Shown: one piece after another, positions 1-9,381 of the stretch
Numbering within the stretch: position 1 is the first letter of the stretch
Layout: each line of letters begins with the position of its first letter
Assembly (NCBI RefSeq): GCF_900111825.1
Contig: NZ_FOJM01000005.1
Location: 1 to 64,000 of the forward strand
Direction: 5' to 3'
DNA: 64,000 nt
Source: Pedobacter suwonensis
Lineage (GTDB): Bacteria; Bacteroidota; Bacteroidia; Sphingobacteriales; Sphingobacteriaceae
Notes under the pieces: model-generated
The model's input: the letters and a program-made list of their open reading frames with translations, nothing else
The model's database searches: none
What the model was told of the DNA's origin: nothing
Program-made: the position numbers and the translations under genes

Positions 1-586
1 GTCGAAGATTGGGGAATTCATTAACATTTGTGTTGTCATCCTGAGGGATAATTTATGATATAAAAATCAATATGATTGACGTTTTTTCCTTCGCACAATT
101 CTTGCCTCGGCTCACCGCCGCCGAAGGGCTCTTACTTTTTGGCATCAAAAAGTAACAAAAAATGCCGGCTGAAAATTTTTCTTTTAAAGCCAGTGTTATG
201 GCTAGAACAGTGCAGTCCGAAAAATTTATTAGGCCGGTTTTAAGTAGAACGGTGATACGGTGCTATGGCCTAGCTATACGGAAATGCATGATGCCGCATT
301 CTGCTCATTAATAGGTAATTACAAAATAACGTCAATGGTAGTGCAGCGAAGGATCTTTATAAAATAAATTGTATCATAACAGAGCTCTAAGAATGGCAAA
401 ATTGAAGCCCTTATGTTAAGGATTCTTCACTGCGTTCAGAATGACAGATTTTTTAAAAGGTTCTTAAAGAGTACCGAAAGAGATAAATCGTCATTGCGAG
501 GAGGAACGACGAAGCAATCTTACAACGGTCGCTAGTAGCCAGCGCATTAAGATTGCTTCGTGCCTCGCAATGACGAGACGTCGATA
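1..586. other. Gene-free region with intergenic repeats
   Basis: No convincing gene. It holds a 10-bp inverted repeat (132-141 with 146-155, TTACTTTTTG and its complement around GCAT), a short fragment at about 421-447 of the 'CTGCGTTCAGAATGACAG' type, and a long inverted repeat at 489-575 listed separately. These look like dispersed intergenic repeats of the host genome. Confidence 0.6.
489..575. repeat. Long inverted repeat, CGTCATTGCGAG family (copy 1)
   Basis: The arms read CGTCATTGCGAG then GACGAAGCAATCTTA on the left, and TAAGATTGCTTCG then CTCGCAATGACG on the right, so the segment can fold into one long hairpin. A second copy with the same arms and a different loop lies at 11852-11946. 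It sits downstream of the minus-strand operon that ends at 587, so it could act as a transcript 3' end. That role is inferred. Confidence 0.8.
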
Positions 587-1513
587 CTACAAAAAATTAT
601 CCTCAACTCTGTAAGCCGAAATAACAGCCATTTCGCCCTCTTTTCCACTTTTAGAATTACCATGCTCCATACCCATTACCCCTTTATAACCTTTGCTATG
701 CAGGTGTTTAAACAGGGTTTTATAATTGATTTCTCCGGTTGTAGGTTCTTTCCGTCCCGGATTATCTCCAATCTGGATGTAGGCAATTTCATCCCAGCAA
801 CGGTCGATGGTTTTAATTAAATCGCCTTCCGTACGCTGCATGTGGTAGATATCATATAGAATTTTACAGGAGGGACTGTTCACCGCTTTACAAACGGCAT
901 AGGTTTCATTCGTTTTTTGCAGGAAAAGCTCTGGCGTATCGCTCAGGGTTTCCAACACCATAATCAAACCATGGGGTTCAAAAATCTCAGCACCAGCACG
1001 CATGGCATCAATTACATTGGCAAACTGATTGCCATAAGGCAGGTTGCGCTCATAAAACCCAGGCACAACGGTAAGCCATTTGGCATTACAGCGTTTGGCA
1101 GCTTCTACAGATTTTTTGCAGGTTTCCACAAATTTATCTTTAAACTCTTTTTTCCCGGTTGTTAAAGAAGTTTTCCAGTTATCGCCACCATCTACCACGA
1201 AAACGCCCATGCGCATGCCTAGTTTCGCGAGTAAATTTCCGATTTTCTCCTGTTCTTCAACAGAACGGCCCAGGTAACCGTTATCTTCAATAGAGCGGAA
1301 ACCTTTATCGTACATAAACTGGATCTGATCTAAAAAGCTTTTGCCTGCATGATTTTGGAACATGCCCTGGTGCGGTGCATAATCGAGGTTGAAAGTTTTA
1401 TCGCTTAATGTATCATTTGTTTTTTCAGCAGCAAAAGTATTGTTCAATCCTGCTCCTGTGGTTATTGCTCCTGCAGTTAACAGGCTATTTCTTATAAACT
1501 CACTTCTTTTCAT
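587..1513 (-). CDS. Exported sugar phosphate isomerase/epimerase (TIM barrel)
   Basis: 308 residues in the xylose-isomerase-like TIM-barrel family that includes hydroxypyruvate isomerase. The N-terminus (residues 1-29) is an export signal with a KR-type twin-arginine-like start and an AFAA-like end. Likely metal ligands are Glu188 (VLETL), Asp221 (LYDIYH) and Glu283 (MEHG), and the IQIGDNPGR stretch near 247-254 is typical of the hydroxypyruvate isomerase branch. It is the last gene of a four-gene minus-strand operon, 20 bp after the ApbE gene. Its substrate is probably a sugar or keto acid, shared with the Gfo/Idh/MocA protein two genes upstream. The family is secure; the substrate is unknown. 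Confidence 0.85.
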   Translation of the reverse strand: MKRSEFIRNSLLTAGAITTGAGLNNTFAAEKTNDTLSDKTFNLDYAPHQGMFQNHAGKSFLDQIQFMYDKGFRSIEDNGYLGRSVEEQEKIGNLLAKLGMRMGVFVVDGGDNWKTSLTTGKKEFKDKFVETCKKSVEAAKRCNAKWLTVVPGFYERNLPYGNQFANVIDAMRAGAEIFEPHGLIMVLETLSDTPELFLQKTNETYAVCKAVNSPSCKILYDIYHMQRTEGDLIKTIDRCWDEIAYIQIGDNPGRKEPTTGEINYKTLFKHLHSKGYKGVMGMEHGNSKSGKEGEMAVISAYRVEDNFL

Positions 1514-1533
1514 CGGTTTAGTTTTAACAGATA

Positions 1534-2529
1534 TTAGTGTGTAATTAATTTTTTGAGTCCTGTAGTTAGCGTATCAGCTACTGTACCATCTTTTCGGTGG
1601 TATACAAAATAAGCTTCGAGGTTTTTTCTGCTTTCTACAAATGCCATGGCATCTTTAAGGTGCATCGCCATTAAGGCATTATCATATCCATCGGCTGTAA
1701 TGGCATCATTAGCATAAACGGTAACGCTGATCATTTCATTATCTAAAGGGTAGCCTGTTTGAGGATCAATCAGGTGTGAAATTTTTTTCTTTCCACTCTG
1801 GTGGAATTTCCGGTAGTTGCCAGAAGTGGTAATGGCACCAGCATTTATCGCGGCGATATGCCTGATTACCGGTGTTCCATCTTTATCCGGACCTTCAATG
1901 CCAATTTTCATGGTTTCTCCACTGGGTTTAGGTCCTGAAATGCGGATTTCACCGCCCAGTTCGGCTACATATTGCTTAATTCCTTTTTTCTCAAGATACG
2001 CAGCAATTAAATCTACACTATAACCTTGTGCAATTCCATTTAAATCGATTTGAATACAGGGTTTTGATTTAGTCAGTACCCTTTCTTTTAACTTTAGCTT
2101 CTGCATACCCACACAAGCCAATATTGATTTAATTATTGCCGGATCGGGTTCATTTTTAGCCTCTTTTGGGCCAAAACCCCAGGCTTGGACCAATGGCGCA
2201 ACGGTTATATCGAAAATGCCTTTTGTATCTTGATTGATTTCGAAACTTCGTTTAAGCACGTCGTTCATGAAACGATCGGTTTTAATTGCTTTTTCGGCTG
2301 CATTAAATTGATTTATCAATGATCCCTTTTTGTAAAGCGACATCGATAAATCAATTTCGTTTAATAAGCTATCTATGCCCGCTTTAGTCGCCACACTATC
2401 AATAGCATAGTACATAATGGCATAATCGGTTCCCTGTGCAAAACCATTAATTTTATACTGCTTTAACTCTTTTTTCAGGGAGAAAGCCAATATCAATGGT
2501 AAAATAAAAAGCAAAAGCCTATAGCGCAT
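1534..2529 (-). CDS. apbE: FAD:protein FMN transferase (ApbE family)
   Basis: 331 residues. ApbE enzymes move FMN from FAD onto a Ser/Thr of a target protein outside the cytoplasm. Visible family motifs are GIFDITVAPLVQAWGFGP (about 144-161), DLNGIAQGYSVD (about 183-194), AELGGEIRISG, AITTSGNYRKF and HLIDPQTGYP (substrate and Mg2+ site). Residues 1-17 form a hydrophobic export signal. It starts 10 bp after the Gfo/Idh/MocA gene. No obvious FMN-accepting RNF/NQR subunit is encoded nearby, so the target protein is unknown. The family call is strong. Confidence 0.9.
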   Translation of the reverse strand: MRYRLLLFILPLILAFSLKKELKQYKINGFAQGTDYAIMYYAIDSVATKAGIDSLLNEIDLSMSLYKKGSLINQFNAAEKAIKTDRFMNDVLKRSFEINQDTKGIFDITVAPLVQAWGFGPKEAKNEPDPAIIKSILACVGMQKLKLKERVLTKSKPCIQIDLNGIAQGYSVDLIAAYLEKKGIKQYVAELGGEIRISGPKPSGETMKIGIEGPDKDGTPVIRHIAAINAGAITTSGNYRKFHQSGKKKISHLIDPQTGYPLDNEMISVTVYANDAITADGYDNALMAMHLKDAMAFVESRKNLEAYFVYHRKDGTVADTLTTGLKKLITH

Positions 2530-2539
2530 CCATTTAGTT

Positions 2540-3859
2540 TTAGATCACCTTGGTTTGTCCGGGCATGGCGATAGGATAAAGGCCTTTTTCATCAGGCATT
2601 AACTTTGGATTAGCATCCCATGCAAAACGATCTGGCATTAAACTGATGTTCGAAGCTAAAGCCTCATCCCATTTGATCGTCTGGCCAGAGTAAGTAGCAT
2701 AACGGCCAATAATAGACGAAAATGTGCTGGTTGCAGCATAATCTACATTACTGAATTTATATTCTCCTTTAGAAACCGCATCGAAAAGTTCATCATGTTC
2801 AGTTTGGTATGGATTGGCGTTTCCTTTGGTATTGTGGTTATACAATTCTTTGCCGCTGTAATCTTTCATAATGGCCTGGTTACTGCCTGAAAGGTAAATT
2901 TTGCCTTTTGTACCCTGAAAAGTTTCATCCACACGGTTACTGATCCCTTCGAAATGGCGACACTGGCTATTGATTACCGCACCATCGGCATAGGTTAATT
3001 CGATAGAGTGGTTATCATAAATTTCTCCATAGTCTTTTCCTGTTCTCCAGGCACGGCTACCTGTTCCCTGCACCGAAACCGGATGTCCGTTTTTAATCCA
3101 GTTGGCGATATCGATATTATGCACATGTTGCTCCACAATATGATCGCCACATAACCAATTGAAATAATACCAGTTTCTCATCTGGTATTCCATTTCGGTC
3201 TGGTTTGCTGTACGCGGACGTACCCAAACGCCACCGCTGTTCCAGTATACCTGGCCCGACATGATATCGCCAATGGCGCCATCGTTAATGCGCTTCATCG
3301 ATTCGCGATAGTTGGTCTGGTAGCGGCGCTGTAAACCGACTACCACATTCAATTTTTTCTTTTTAGCTTCTTCGGCTGCGGCCAATACTTTTCTGATGCC
3401 CGGTGCATCTACAGCAACCGGTTTTTCCATGAAAATTTGTTTATTCTGCTTAACCGCTTCTTCGAAATGGATAGGGCGGAAGCCTGGAGGGGTGGTTAAC
3501 AGCACCACATCGGCTAATGGAATGGCTTTTAAATAAGCATCGAAGCCTACAAACTGGCGTTCTTTCGGAACATCCATTTTTGCTGCAAATTTAGAACTTA
3601 ACGATTGATAACTGCCATCTAAGCGATCCTGAAAGGCATCGGCCATGGCCACCAGTTTTAGATTAAATTTAGTGCTTAGCGCCTGGAAAGCTGCTCCGGT
3701 ACCACGATCGCCACAGCCTATTAAGGCAATTTTAATGGTGTCTGATCCTGAGGCATATGCACCGGCCAGTGGAATACTGCTGATCATGGCCCCGCCGGCC
3801 AGCATGGCGGTTGCTTTTAAAAAATCGCGACGATCTTGTTGGTTGATTGGTTTTTTCAT
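2540..3859 (-). CDS. Gfo/Idh/MocA family oxidoreductase with twin-arginine signal
   Basis: 439 residues. The N-terminus carries a textbook Tat signal (DRRDFLKAT, residues 9-17, then a hydrophobic stretch to about 36). The Rossmann fold starts with IALIGCGDRGTGA (45-57), and the family motif EKP is at 145-147. Such enzymes bind NAD(P) tightly and oxidise or epimerise sugars and cyclitols; Tat export implies that it folds with cofactor before leaving the cytoplasm. Upstream neighbour (36 bp) is a SUMF1-like protein; downstream (10 bp) is ApbE. The substrate is not deducible. Confidence 0.9.
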   Translation of the reverse strand: MKKPINQQDRRDFLKATAMLAGGAMISSIPLAGAYASGSDTIKIALIGCGDRGTGAAFQALSTKFNLKLVAMADAFQDRLDGSYQSLSSKFAAKMDVPKERQFVGFDAYLKAIPLADVVLLTTPPGFRPIHFEEAVKQNKQIFMEKPVAVDAPGIRKVLAAAEEAKKKKLNVVVGLQRRYQTNYRESMKRINDGAIGDIMSGQVYWNSGGVWVRPRTANQTEMEYQMRNWYYFNWLCGDHIVEQHVHNIDIANWIKNGHPVSVQGTGSRAWRTGKDYGEIYDNHSIELTYADGAVINSQCRHFEGISNRVDETFQGTKGKIYLSGSNQAIMKDYSGKELYNHNTKGNANPYQTEHDELFDAVSKGEYKFSNVDYAATSTFSSIIGRYATYSGQTIKWDEALASNISLMPDRFAWDANPKLMPDEKGLYPIAMPGQTKVI

Positions 3860-3895
3860 GTGTTTAGTTTTTTATTTTGGTTAGATAGTGTAGGG

Positions 3896-4861
3896 TTAAA
3901 AGTCTTTTATAGGTTGTTTGTTATAATAGGCATCTATTTCAGCTTTTGAAGGGGTTTTTACCGGGCGTACCAGGCGCATCCCAACAAAAGGCGCTTCAGG
4001 GAACCACCAGTTACTTTTTGGAATCTGCGGATCTAATTGTTTCCATGATGGATCAGAAGCTAATCTTGCTGTAGAGGTTAAATTGTTTGGTGTTTCGTCA
4101 TAAGAACCACCGCGCACTACATTTGGATATAGTTTTTCGGGTATGGCAACCGGGTTTTCTACTGTTTTATCTTTGCTCTTACTATAAAAATCAGGAAAGT
4201 ATTGGTCGTAAGTCCATTCGCTCACGTTTCCATACATATCAAATAAACCCCATGGATTTGGTTTTTTTTGGCCAACCTGGTGTGTTTTGTTATCGCTGTT
4301 ATCTTTATACCAGGCATAATCACCTAACTTAGAAGCATCATCACCGAAAGAATAGTTGCCTTCCGTTCCGGCTTTACAGGCATATTCCCATTCCGCTTCT
4401 GTTGGCAAACGATAAAAAACACCTGTACGCATATAAAGCCATTTACAAAACTGGATGGCGTTATATTGTGTCATGGCTACTGCAGGCTGGTTCGCTTTAC
4501 CCATGCCAAAAGTCATATCGAGATAGGGTTTTGTGGGCCTGGTAACGGCGTCTACTTCAGCCGGAATAGCGCTTGTACTGGCTTGTTTTTCATAATCGCG
4601 GTAAAGAAAAGGCTCAAAAATATCCCAGGTTACTTCATGTTTCCCCATCCAGAAGGCATCGAGTTTAACCTCATGAACGGGTTGCTCATCTGGTTTTCCT
4701 GTTTTACTGCCCATTTTAAATTTGCCTGCCGGTATAGCCTGCATATCGAATTTTAATTTGGTTCCATTGATGGATTGTGTGTACGATTCGTTGGTGGTTT
4801 GTGCTAAAATCTGCGCGCAAGGATAGATGATTAATGCTACGGCAATTAACTTTTTAAACAT
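3896..4861 (-). CDS. SUMF1/formylglycine-generating-enzyme-like secreted protein
   Basis: 321 residues with a signal peptide (1-20, ending ILAQ). The FGE-sulfatase fold is evident from KFKMGSKTGKPDEQPVHEV (about 48-66), RLPTEAEWEYACKAG, GNVSEWTYD and VVRGGSYDE. The C-terminal region around RGGSYDE lacks the Cys pair used by true formylglycine-generating enzymes, and the remaining Cys residues (in FCKWL and YACKAG) are elsewhere. It is therefore probably a non-catalytic or ligand-binding relative, like many Bacteroidota members including the GldJ/GldK type. It is the first gene of the operon that runs to 587. Confidence 0.82.
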   Translation of the reverse strand: MFKKLIAVALIIYPCAQILAQTTNESYTQSINGTKLKFDMQAIPAGKFKMGSKTGKPDEQPVHEVKLDAFWMGKHEVTWDIFEPFLYRDYEKQASTSAIPAEVDAVTRPTKPYLDMTFGMGKANQPAVAMTQYNAIQFCKWLYMRTGVFYRLPTEAEWEYACKAGTEGNYSFGDDASKLGDYAWYKDNSDNKTHQVGQKKPNPWGLFDMYGNVSEWTYDQYFPDFYSKSKDKTVENPVAIPEKLYPNVVRGGSYDETPNNLTSTARLASDPSWKQLDPQIPKSNWWFPEAPFVGMRLVRPVKTPSKAEIDAYYNKQPIKDF

Positions 4862-5500
4862 AATTATTGGTTAGATATGCTTGATCTGCTAGTGTTTATC
4901 TGGTGACTTTCTGAAACACTAAAGTAAATAACCACATTTAAAACAAAGAAATTTTATGTAACAATAAAGGTAGGTATAGTTATTTAAAGGTCAATTTGAC
5001 AATTAAAACCAATGTCAATTCTGAGGGAATTTTTTATAAAAATCAATGACAGGAGAATTTAAATGAATAGTATCGTCCTTTCGACTGAAGCTAACCGATT
5101 TTTCATCGGTAGCGTAATGGAGAAATCTTTTAAATCTGATTCAATAATCTGGTTTAAAAGATCTCTCCACTTCGCGTCGCTCCGGTCGAGATGACGATTA
5201 TTCTATTAGAATCTGTCAATGGTAACTTGCTTCTAGATCTATTTGGTTATAATTTTTAAGTTGATCTTAACTGCACTTATTTAAAGCGTATTGGCGAAAG
5301 GGCTTTTACCATATAAGGAATATAAGGTCATTTAGCTCCTTCTTAGCTGGAAAGAAACTGAAATAAATTGAGGGTGACGACCGCTTTAAATTTAAAGCAA
5401 ATTTAAGCTGCCAAAAAGTAATATAATTACCGGAGCCATGCTTATAATTATTTATCCATTTGATATATTATCATGATAGAGCGATCTTGCAATGGTACTG
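4862..5500. other. Gene-free spacer with a repeat of the TTTCGACTG family
   Basis: About 640 bp without a supportable gene between two minus-strand genes. The middle (5072-5197) is a dispersed repeat. The remainder is A/T-rich and must contain the promoter of the SUMF1-led operon, but no clear TAnnTTTG box was identified. Confidence 0.55.
5072..5197. repeat. Inverted repeat, TTTCGACTG/GGAGAAATC family (copy 1)
   Basis: Ends read ATCGTCCTTTCGACTG and GGTCGAGATGACGAT, with internal GGAGAAATCTTTTAAA and TTTAAAAGATCTCTCC arms. Related units lie at 9171-9260 and 51441-51550, and a decayed one at about 44817-44900. All are intergenic. Confidence 0.75.
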
Positions 5501-6778
5501 CTACCTTCTGTCTGAAACTTTATTGCTTAAATTGGTAAAACCGACCAGTGTATCCCAGCGTGCGCCCGGGCGTCGGTAATAAACAAAAATCTGATAACTG
5601 TTTTCGGTCTGGAAGAATGCGCCCTCAAAAGGTTTGGTTTCCAGTGTTTTGGTGTCATTGTTATACCAGGCAAATTCATAATCGTAAAGGCCTTGTTTAA
5701 GGATCACGTTGCCATAAAACTGTTTCCTGTTTGCATCATAAAGCAGTTTGTTTTCATTGCTCATGGTATAATTGTTAAACCGGCCAACTACATAAGCATC
5801 GCCATTAGGGCCAGGTGCAGGCGCATTCAGCGTAAATAAAACACTCATATACTCTGATTCTGTTTTATCATCGCGCCCGTCGGTATTGCGGATAAAAAAG
5901 TTTCCGTTTTCATCAAACTGGTTGGCAAAAGCACCTACTGTTCGGGGTGCATCCTGAAAAAGTATCACATTCACGGATGAGTTATCGCGGTAAATATCTT
6001 TTACGTTATCTGCTTTGTAGCGTAAACTTCTGGTATCAAACTTTCTAAACTCATTATCACCCCAAAAATCGTTGGTATTAAGGTCGTTATAAGCCAGTTG
6101 GTTTGGTCTCACGAATGCTGGTTTCGTATTAACCTGAATGGTATTGGTATTAAAATTCTGCATCGCTACCGCTTTTACATCCTGATAAGGATTAGGAATG
6201 GGGAAGGTATGATTAATGGTAAAATTGATTTTTTGTTTGTAGTTCCGGTTCTCCACCTGCATGGAATTGGTTATATCTGCTGCAACCGCCACCTGATTAT
6301 CGAGGATGTAAAACCGCTGTGAAATAACCGGTTTGTTTTTATCACCATCTAAATAAACTTTTAACACATAATTTCCACCAATTTTAGGCTGAATTTGGGT
6401 ATTCGGTAAGCTGATTTCGTAATGGGTATATTTTCTTACCGTGTTGGATGAATAGCGGTAATTGATGATACGGTCGTCGTTGAAACTTTCTAAATAATCG
6501 ATGCTTGAGATTTTGGAAGTTTCCCATTCTGCCGTACAATGCTCAATGGTATACCAGTAGTTTTGGGTGCCGGCAAGTAGATCATCAAAGGAAAAAGTTA
6601 TCGTTTCTGACGAATTTAGCATAATAACAGGCAAACTCTGCTCTTTATTGCTGTTATAGCAAAGTACAGTTTTAATATTGGGGAGATAGATTTTGTTCTC
6701 GTTGGTAAACGTTTTGTCGTTTTGCGCAAAGGCGGATATAGAGATGAAAAATAAAACCGTAAATACTATTTTCTGCAT
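5501..6778 (-). CDS. Type IX secretion system plug protein (DUF5103-like)
   Basis: 425 residues from the Met at 6778. That start is preferred over 6844 because it gives a clean signal peptide (QKIVFTVLFFISISAFAQ). The sequence matches the Bacteroidota family with an N-terminal domain of the ENKIYLPNIKTVLCYN type followed by a second beta domain (FTLNAPAPGPNGDAYVVGRFNNY, about 325-347) typical of the protein that plugs the T9SS outer-membrane pore when idle. Single gene, no SprA/PorV neighbour here. The T9SS cargo at 47891-49834 fits a working system. Recognised from memory of the family. Confidence 0.75.
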   Translation of the reverse strand: MQKIVFTVLFFISISAFAQNDKTFTNENKIYLPNIKTVLCYNSNKEQSLPVIMLNSSETITFSFDDLLAGTQNYWYTIEHCTAEWETSKISSIDYLESFNDDRIINYRYSSNTVRKYTHYEISLPNTQIQPKIGGNYVLKVYLDGDKNKPVISQRFYILDNQVAVAADITNSMQVENRNYKQKINFTINHTFPIPNPYQDVKAVAMQNFNTNTIQVNTKPAFVRPNQLAYNDLNTNDFWGDNEFRKFDTRSLRYKADNVKDIYRDNSSVNVILFQDAPRTVGAFANQFDENGNFFIRNTDGRDDKTESEYMSVLFTLNAPAPGPNGDAYVVGRFNNYTMSNENKLLYDANRKQFYGNVILKQGLYDYEFAWYNNDTKTLETKPFEGAFFQTENSYQIFVYYRRPGARWDTLVGFTNLSNKVSDRR

Positions 6779-7139
6779 GGCTAAAAGTAAAGTTTTATTG
6801 GGAAGGGACAAAATTGGGTTAGCGTTTGGTTGCCACGGAAACACTGATTAACACGGAAGTTTTTTGATGCGTCGGTAGAGGGATTTTATCGTGGTGTCAG
6901 ATATTACTATCTGACACAAGCTTATTTTCAGTCTGCACATAAATTCTATTTCTAAGAATTTACTTAAGGTCAGATGGTAACATCTGACTGCACATTAATA
7001 GGTTGCAGATGCTTCGTGCCTCAGCATGACAGAAAAAACGCTCTCCGTGGTTTTGTGCTTCCGTGGCAAAAAATAAAAAAGAAAGCCGTCCCGATTTTAC
7101 ATCAGAACGGCGTATATCTAAATAAATCTGTGTTTAAAA
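6779..7139. repeat. Intergenic spacer with two short palindromes and a CCACGGAAACAC element
   Basis: Contains GCCACGGAAACACTGATTA (from about 6832), a perfect 10-bp inverted repeat at 6894-6917 (GTGTCAGATA and its complement around TTAC), and an 8-bp one at 6969-6988 (GTCAGATG around GTAA). These are the same short elements that crowd 16260-17325. A terminator for the ABC-F gene lies at 7069-7111. Confidence 0.75.
7069..7111 (-). terminator. Intrinsic terminator of the ABC-F gene
   Basis: Read on the minus strand, GCCGTTCTGAT and ATCGGGACGGC pair (two G-U pairs) around a GTAAA loop, followed by a T-rich run. It starts about 30 bp after the ABC-F stop codon. Confidence 0.75.
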
Positions 7140-9047
7140 CTAACCTTCCAGCTCCATAATCTCAGCAGCCAGTGTTTCCCATTTAGTTTGGCTGTTATCT
7201 AAATCTTGTTTAGTGGCCAGATAACGTTTGTTGGCTTCAGCCAGTTTTTCGGCATTGCCATAAACATTTTCATCAGCCAGTTCTGCTTCAATACTTTTTA
7301 CGTTTTGCTCCAGTTCGGTAATCAGTTTTTCTGTTTTTTGCAGTTCGTCATTCAGTTTTTTTAACTGGTTGGCCGTGTTGGGTGTAACCGGTTTTGGCTG
7401 TTCTTTTTTTTTCTCCGGCATTTTAACCGGAATAGGTTTAGCTGCGGGAATTACCCTTTTGCTGTTCCATTCTTCGTATTCGGCATAAGTACCTGGATAT
7501 TGTTTAATTTTTCCGTTTTCGATAAACCAGATTTTATTGGCTACATTATCTAAGAAATACCGATCGTGGGATACGGTAATGAAAGTACCTTCAAATTGTT
7601 GTAAGGCCTGGATCAGGATATTTACCGATTGGATATCCAGGTGGTTGGTCGGCTCATCCAGAATCAGGAAATTTGAATCTGTTGTTAATGATTTAGCCAG
7701 GGCCACACGTGATTTTTCTCCTCCGGAAAGCACTTTGATCTTTTTGAAAACGTCATCACCGGTAAATAGGAAACACCCTAAAATACTCCGCAATTCGGTA
7801 TCAGTATGTTTGGGTGCAAATGCCTGTAACTCTTCCAAAATGGAGTTCTCCAGATGAAGCGACTCCAGCTGGTGCTGTGCGAAGAAAGTGGTGGTTACAT
7901 TATGACCGGTTTCGCAGATGCCTTCAAATTTTTCGGTTCCTGCAATCATTCTCAATAAAGTAGATTTACCTTTTCCGTTTGCACCGATCAGGGCAATTTT
8001 ATCACCTTTTTCGATTACTCCTTCTGCGTCATCTAAAATATGAACATTTGGATAACTTTTATGGGCATGCTCTATCCGTACCACATGTCTGCCCGATGGT
8101 TTGGAGAATTTGAAAGCAAAATTTACAGTTGGGTTGTCATCATCCACATCATCAATACGCTCCATCCTGTCTAAAGCTTTCATCCTCGACTGGGCCATTT
8201 TAGCTTTGCTCGCCTTGGCTTTAAAGCGTTCAATTAAACGTTCTTCCTGTTTAATTTTGGCCTGCTGGTTCTTAAATTCGCCCTTTTGGATTTCGCCACG
8301 CAGGGCTTTTTCTTCCACATAGAAGCTGTAGTTACCGGCATAAACGGTTAATTTACCTTTGCGCGATTCGACAGTACGGTTTACAATCTTATCCAGGAAA
8401 TATCTATCGTGCGATACAATTACAATGGCACCTTCAAAACTCATTAAATAGTTTTCCAGCCACTTAATGGAAGGTAAGTCCATGTGGTTGGTCGGCTCAT
8501 CCAGTAATAGGATATCTGGTGTTTGCAACAAGATTTTCGCGAGCATTACCCGCATCCGCCATCCCCCAGAAAAAGTATTTAGCGGTCTTAGCTGATCTGC
8601 CGGACTAAAACCTAAACCAGCCAGAATTTCGTTTGCCCTATATTCGATGTTATAACCGTCTAAAGCTTCAAACTCCTGCTGTTTATCACTTAATTTAAAT
8701 AAAACCTCTTCGCTGTAATCTGTTTCGATTTTTTTTAGCAGTTCTTCAATTTCATCATGCAACTGGTTCTGGCGCTCAAAAGCTTCCATGGCCACGTGCA
8801 AAATGCTATGGTGCGATTCGTAAGAAAGTAAATCCTGGTTTAAGTAGCCAATTTTCAGGTCTTTAGACATGGAAACCGTACCCGAACTTGGTGCGTACTC
8901 GCCTACAATTATTTTTAAAAGTGTTGATTTTCCTGTTCCATTGGCACCAATTAAACCAGCTCTGTCGCCAGGTTTGATGTGCCAGTTTGCGTCATCGTAT
9001 AAGGCCCTTGAGCCAATCAGGAAAGTTAAATTATTTATTGAAATCAT
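7140..9047 (-). CDS. ABC-F family ATP-binding cassette protein
   Basis: 635 residues from the Met at 9047 (ISINNLTFLIG follows). The longer frame to 9098 adds an atypical extension and is less likely. Two nucleotide-binding domains, no membrane segments: Walker A GANGTGKST and GANGKGKST, signatures FSGGWRMRV and LSGGEKSRV, Walker B LLLDEPTNHMD and LILDEPTNHLD, with an ABC-F linker rich in Lys/Arg between them. A charged coiled coil fills the last ~90 residues, as in the Uup/YheS type. These proteins act on ribosomes or DNA rather than transport. Which ABC-F subgroup is not certain. Confidence 0.92.
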   Translation of the reverse strand: MISINNLTFLIGSRALYDDANWHIKPGDRAGLIGANGTGKSTLLKIIVGEYAPSSGTVSMSKDLKIGYLNQDLLSYESHHSILHVAMEAFERQNQLHDEIEELLKKIETDYSEEVLFKLSDKQQEFEALDGYNIEYRANEILAGLGFSPADQLRPLNTFSGGWRMRVMLAKILLQTPDILLLDEPTNHMDLPSIKWLENYLMSFEGAIVIVSHDRYFLDKIVNRTVESRKGKLTVYAGNYSFYVEEKALRGEIQKGEFKNQQAKIKQEERLIERFKAKASKAKMAQSRMKALDRMERIDDVDDDNPTVNFAFKFSKPSGRHVVRIEHAHKSYPNVHILDDAEGVIEKGDKIALIGANGKGKSTLLRMIAGTEKFEGICETGHNVTTTFFAQHQLESLHLENSILEELQAFAPKHTDTELRSILGCFLFTGDDVFKKIKVLSGGEKSRVALAKSLTTDSNFLILDEPTNHLDIQSVNILIQALQQFEGTFITVSHDRYFLDNVANKIWFIENGKIKQYPGTYAEYEEWNSKRVIPAAKPIPVKMPEKKKEQPKPVTPNTANQLKKLNDELQKTEKLITELEQNVKSIEAELADENVYGNAEKLAEANKRYLATKQDLDNSQTKWETLAAEIMELEG

Positions 9048-9170
9048 TTCGGCTGCAAAAGTACGAATTTTAAAGGCTTTTTTCAGGTAGAAAGTCAAAT
9101 AGGGAAAACTGTTATTGTGATCAATATTAGTGACAGAAGAATCCTAGCGAAATGATCAGCCGCGAAAAGT

Positions 9171-9260
9171 CGTCATTTCGACCGCAGTGGAGAAATTTTT
9201 CTGCATAGTTCAAAGATTTCTCTCCCGAACGTTCGGGACTGCGCTACAGTCGAAAGGACG
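9171..9260. repeat. Inverted repeat, TTTCGACTG/GGAGAAATC family (copy 2)
   Basis: Begins CGTCATTTCGACCGCAGTGG and ends GACTGCGCTACAGTCGAAAG, with inner AAAGATTTCTC. It lies between the ABC-F and Rrf2 promoters. Same family as 5072-5197 and 51441-51550. Confidence 0.75.
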
Positions 9261-9327
9261 GAGATTTTTAAAATCAGTCAACGGTAGGGAAGTGAAGAGG
9301 CAGTTGTTGTGGAATTGAAAAATAAAT

Positions 9328-9357
9328 TTTGATTTCTATAAATCCTTTCTACCTTTG
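9328..9357 (+). promoter_or_regulatory. Promoter of the Rrf2 regulator gene
   Basis: TTTG at 9328-9331 and TACCTTTG at 9350-9357, 18 bp apart, match the Bacteroidota sigma-factor consensus (TTTG, about 19 bp, TAnnTTTG). The longer reading frame starting at 9355 would begin inside this promoter, so translation starts at 9382. Confidence 0.75.
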
Positions 9358-9359
9358 TA

Positions 9360-9380
9360 CTGTAATAAAAATAATTACAG
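9360..9380. promoter_or_regulatory. Putative Rrf2 operator O1
   Basis: Perfect inverted repeat CTGTAAT, 7 bp, ATTACAG, placed directly after the -7 box and over the expected transcription start. The same half-sites with the same 7-bp spacing recur at 9812-9831. The layout suggests autorepression by the regulator encoded at 9382. Confidence 0.75.
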
Positions 9381-9381
9381 A

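Noticed and set aside
9355-9381. Earlier start for the Rrf2 gene
   Set aside because: This segment contains the promoter -7 box and operator; family alignment starts at 9382.
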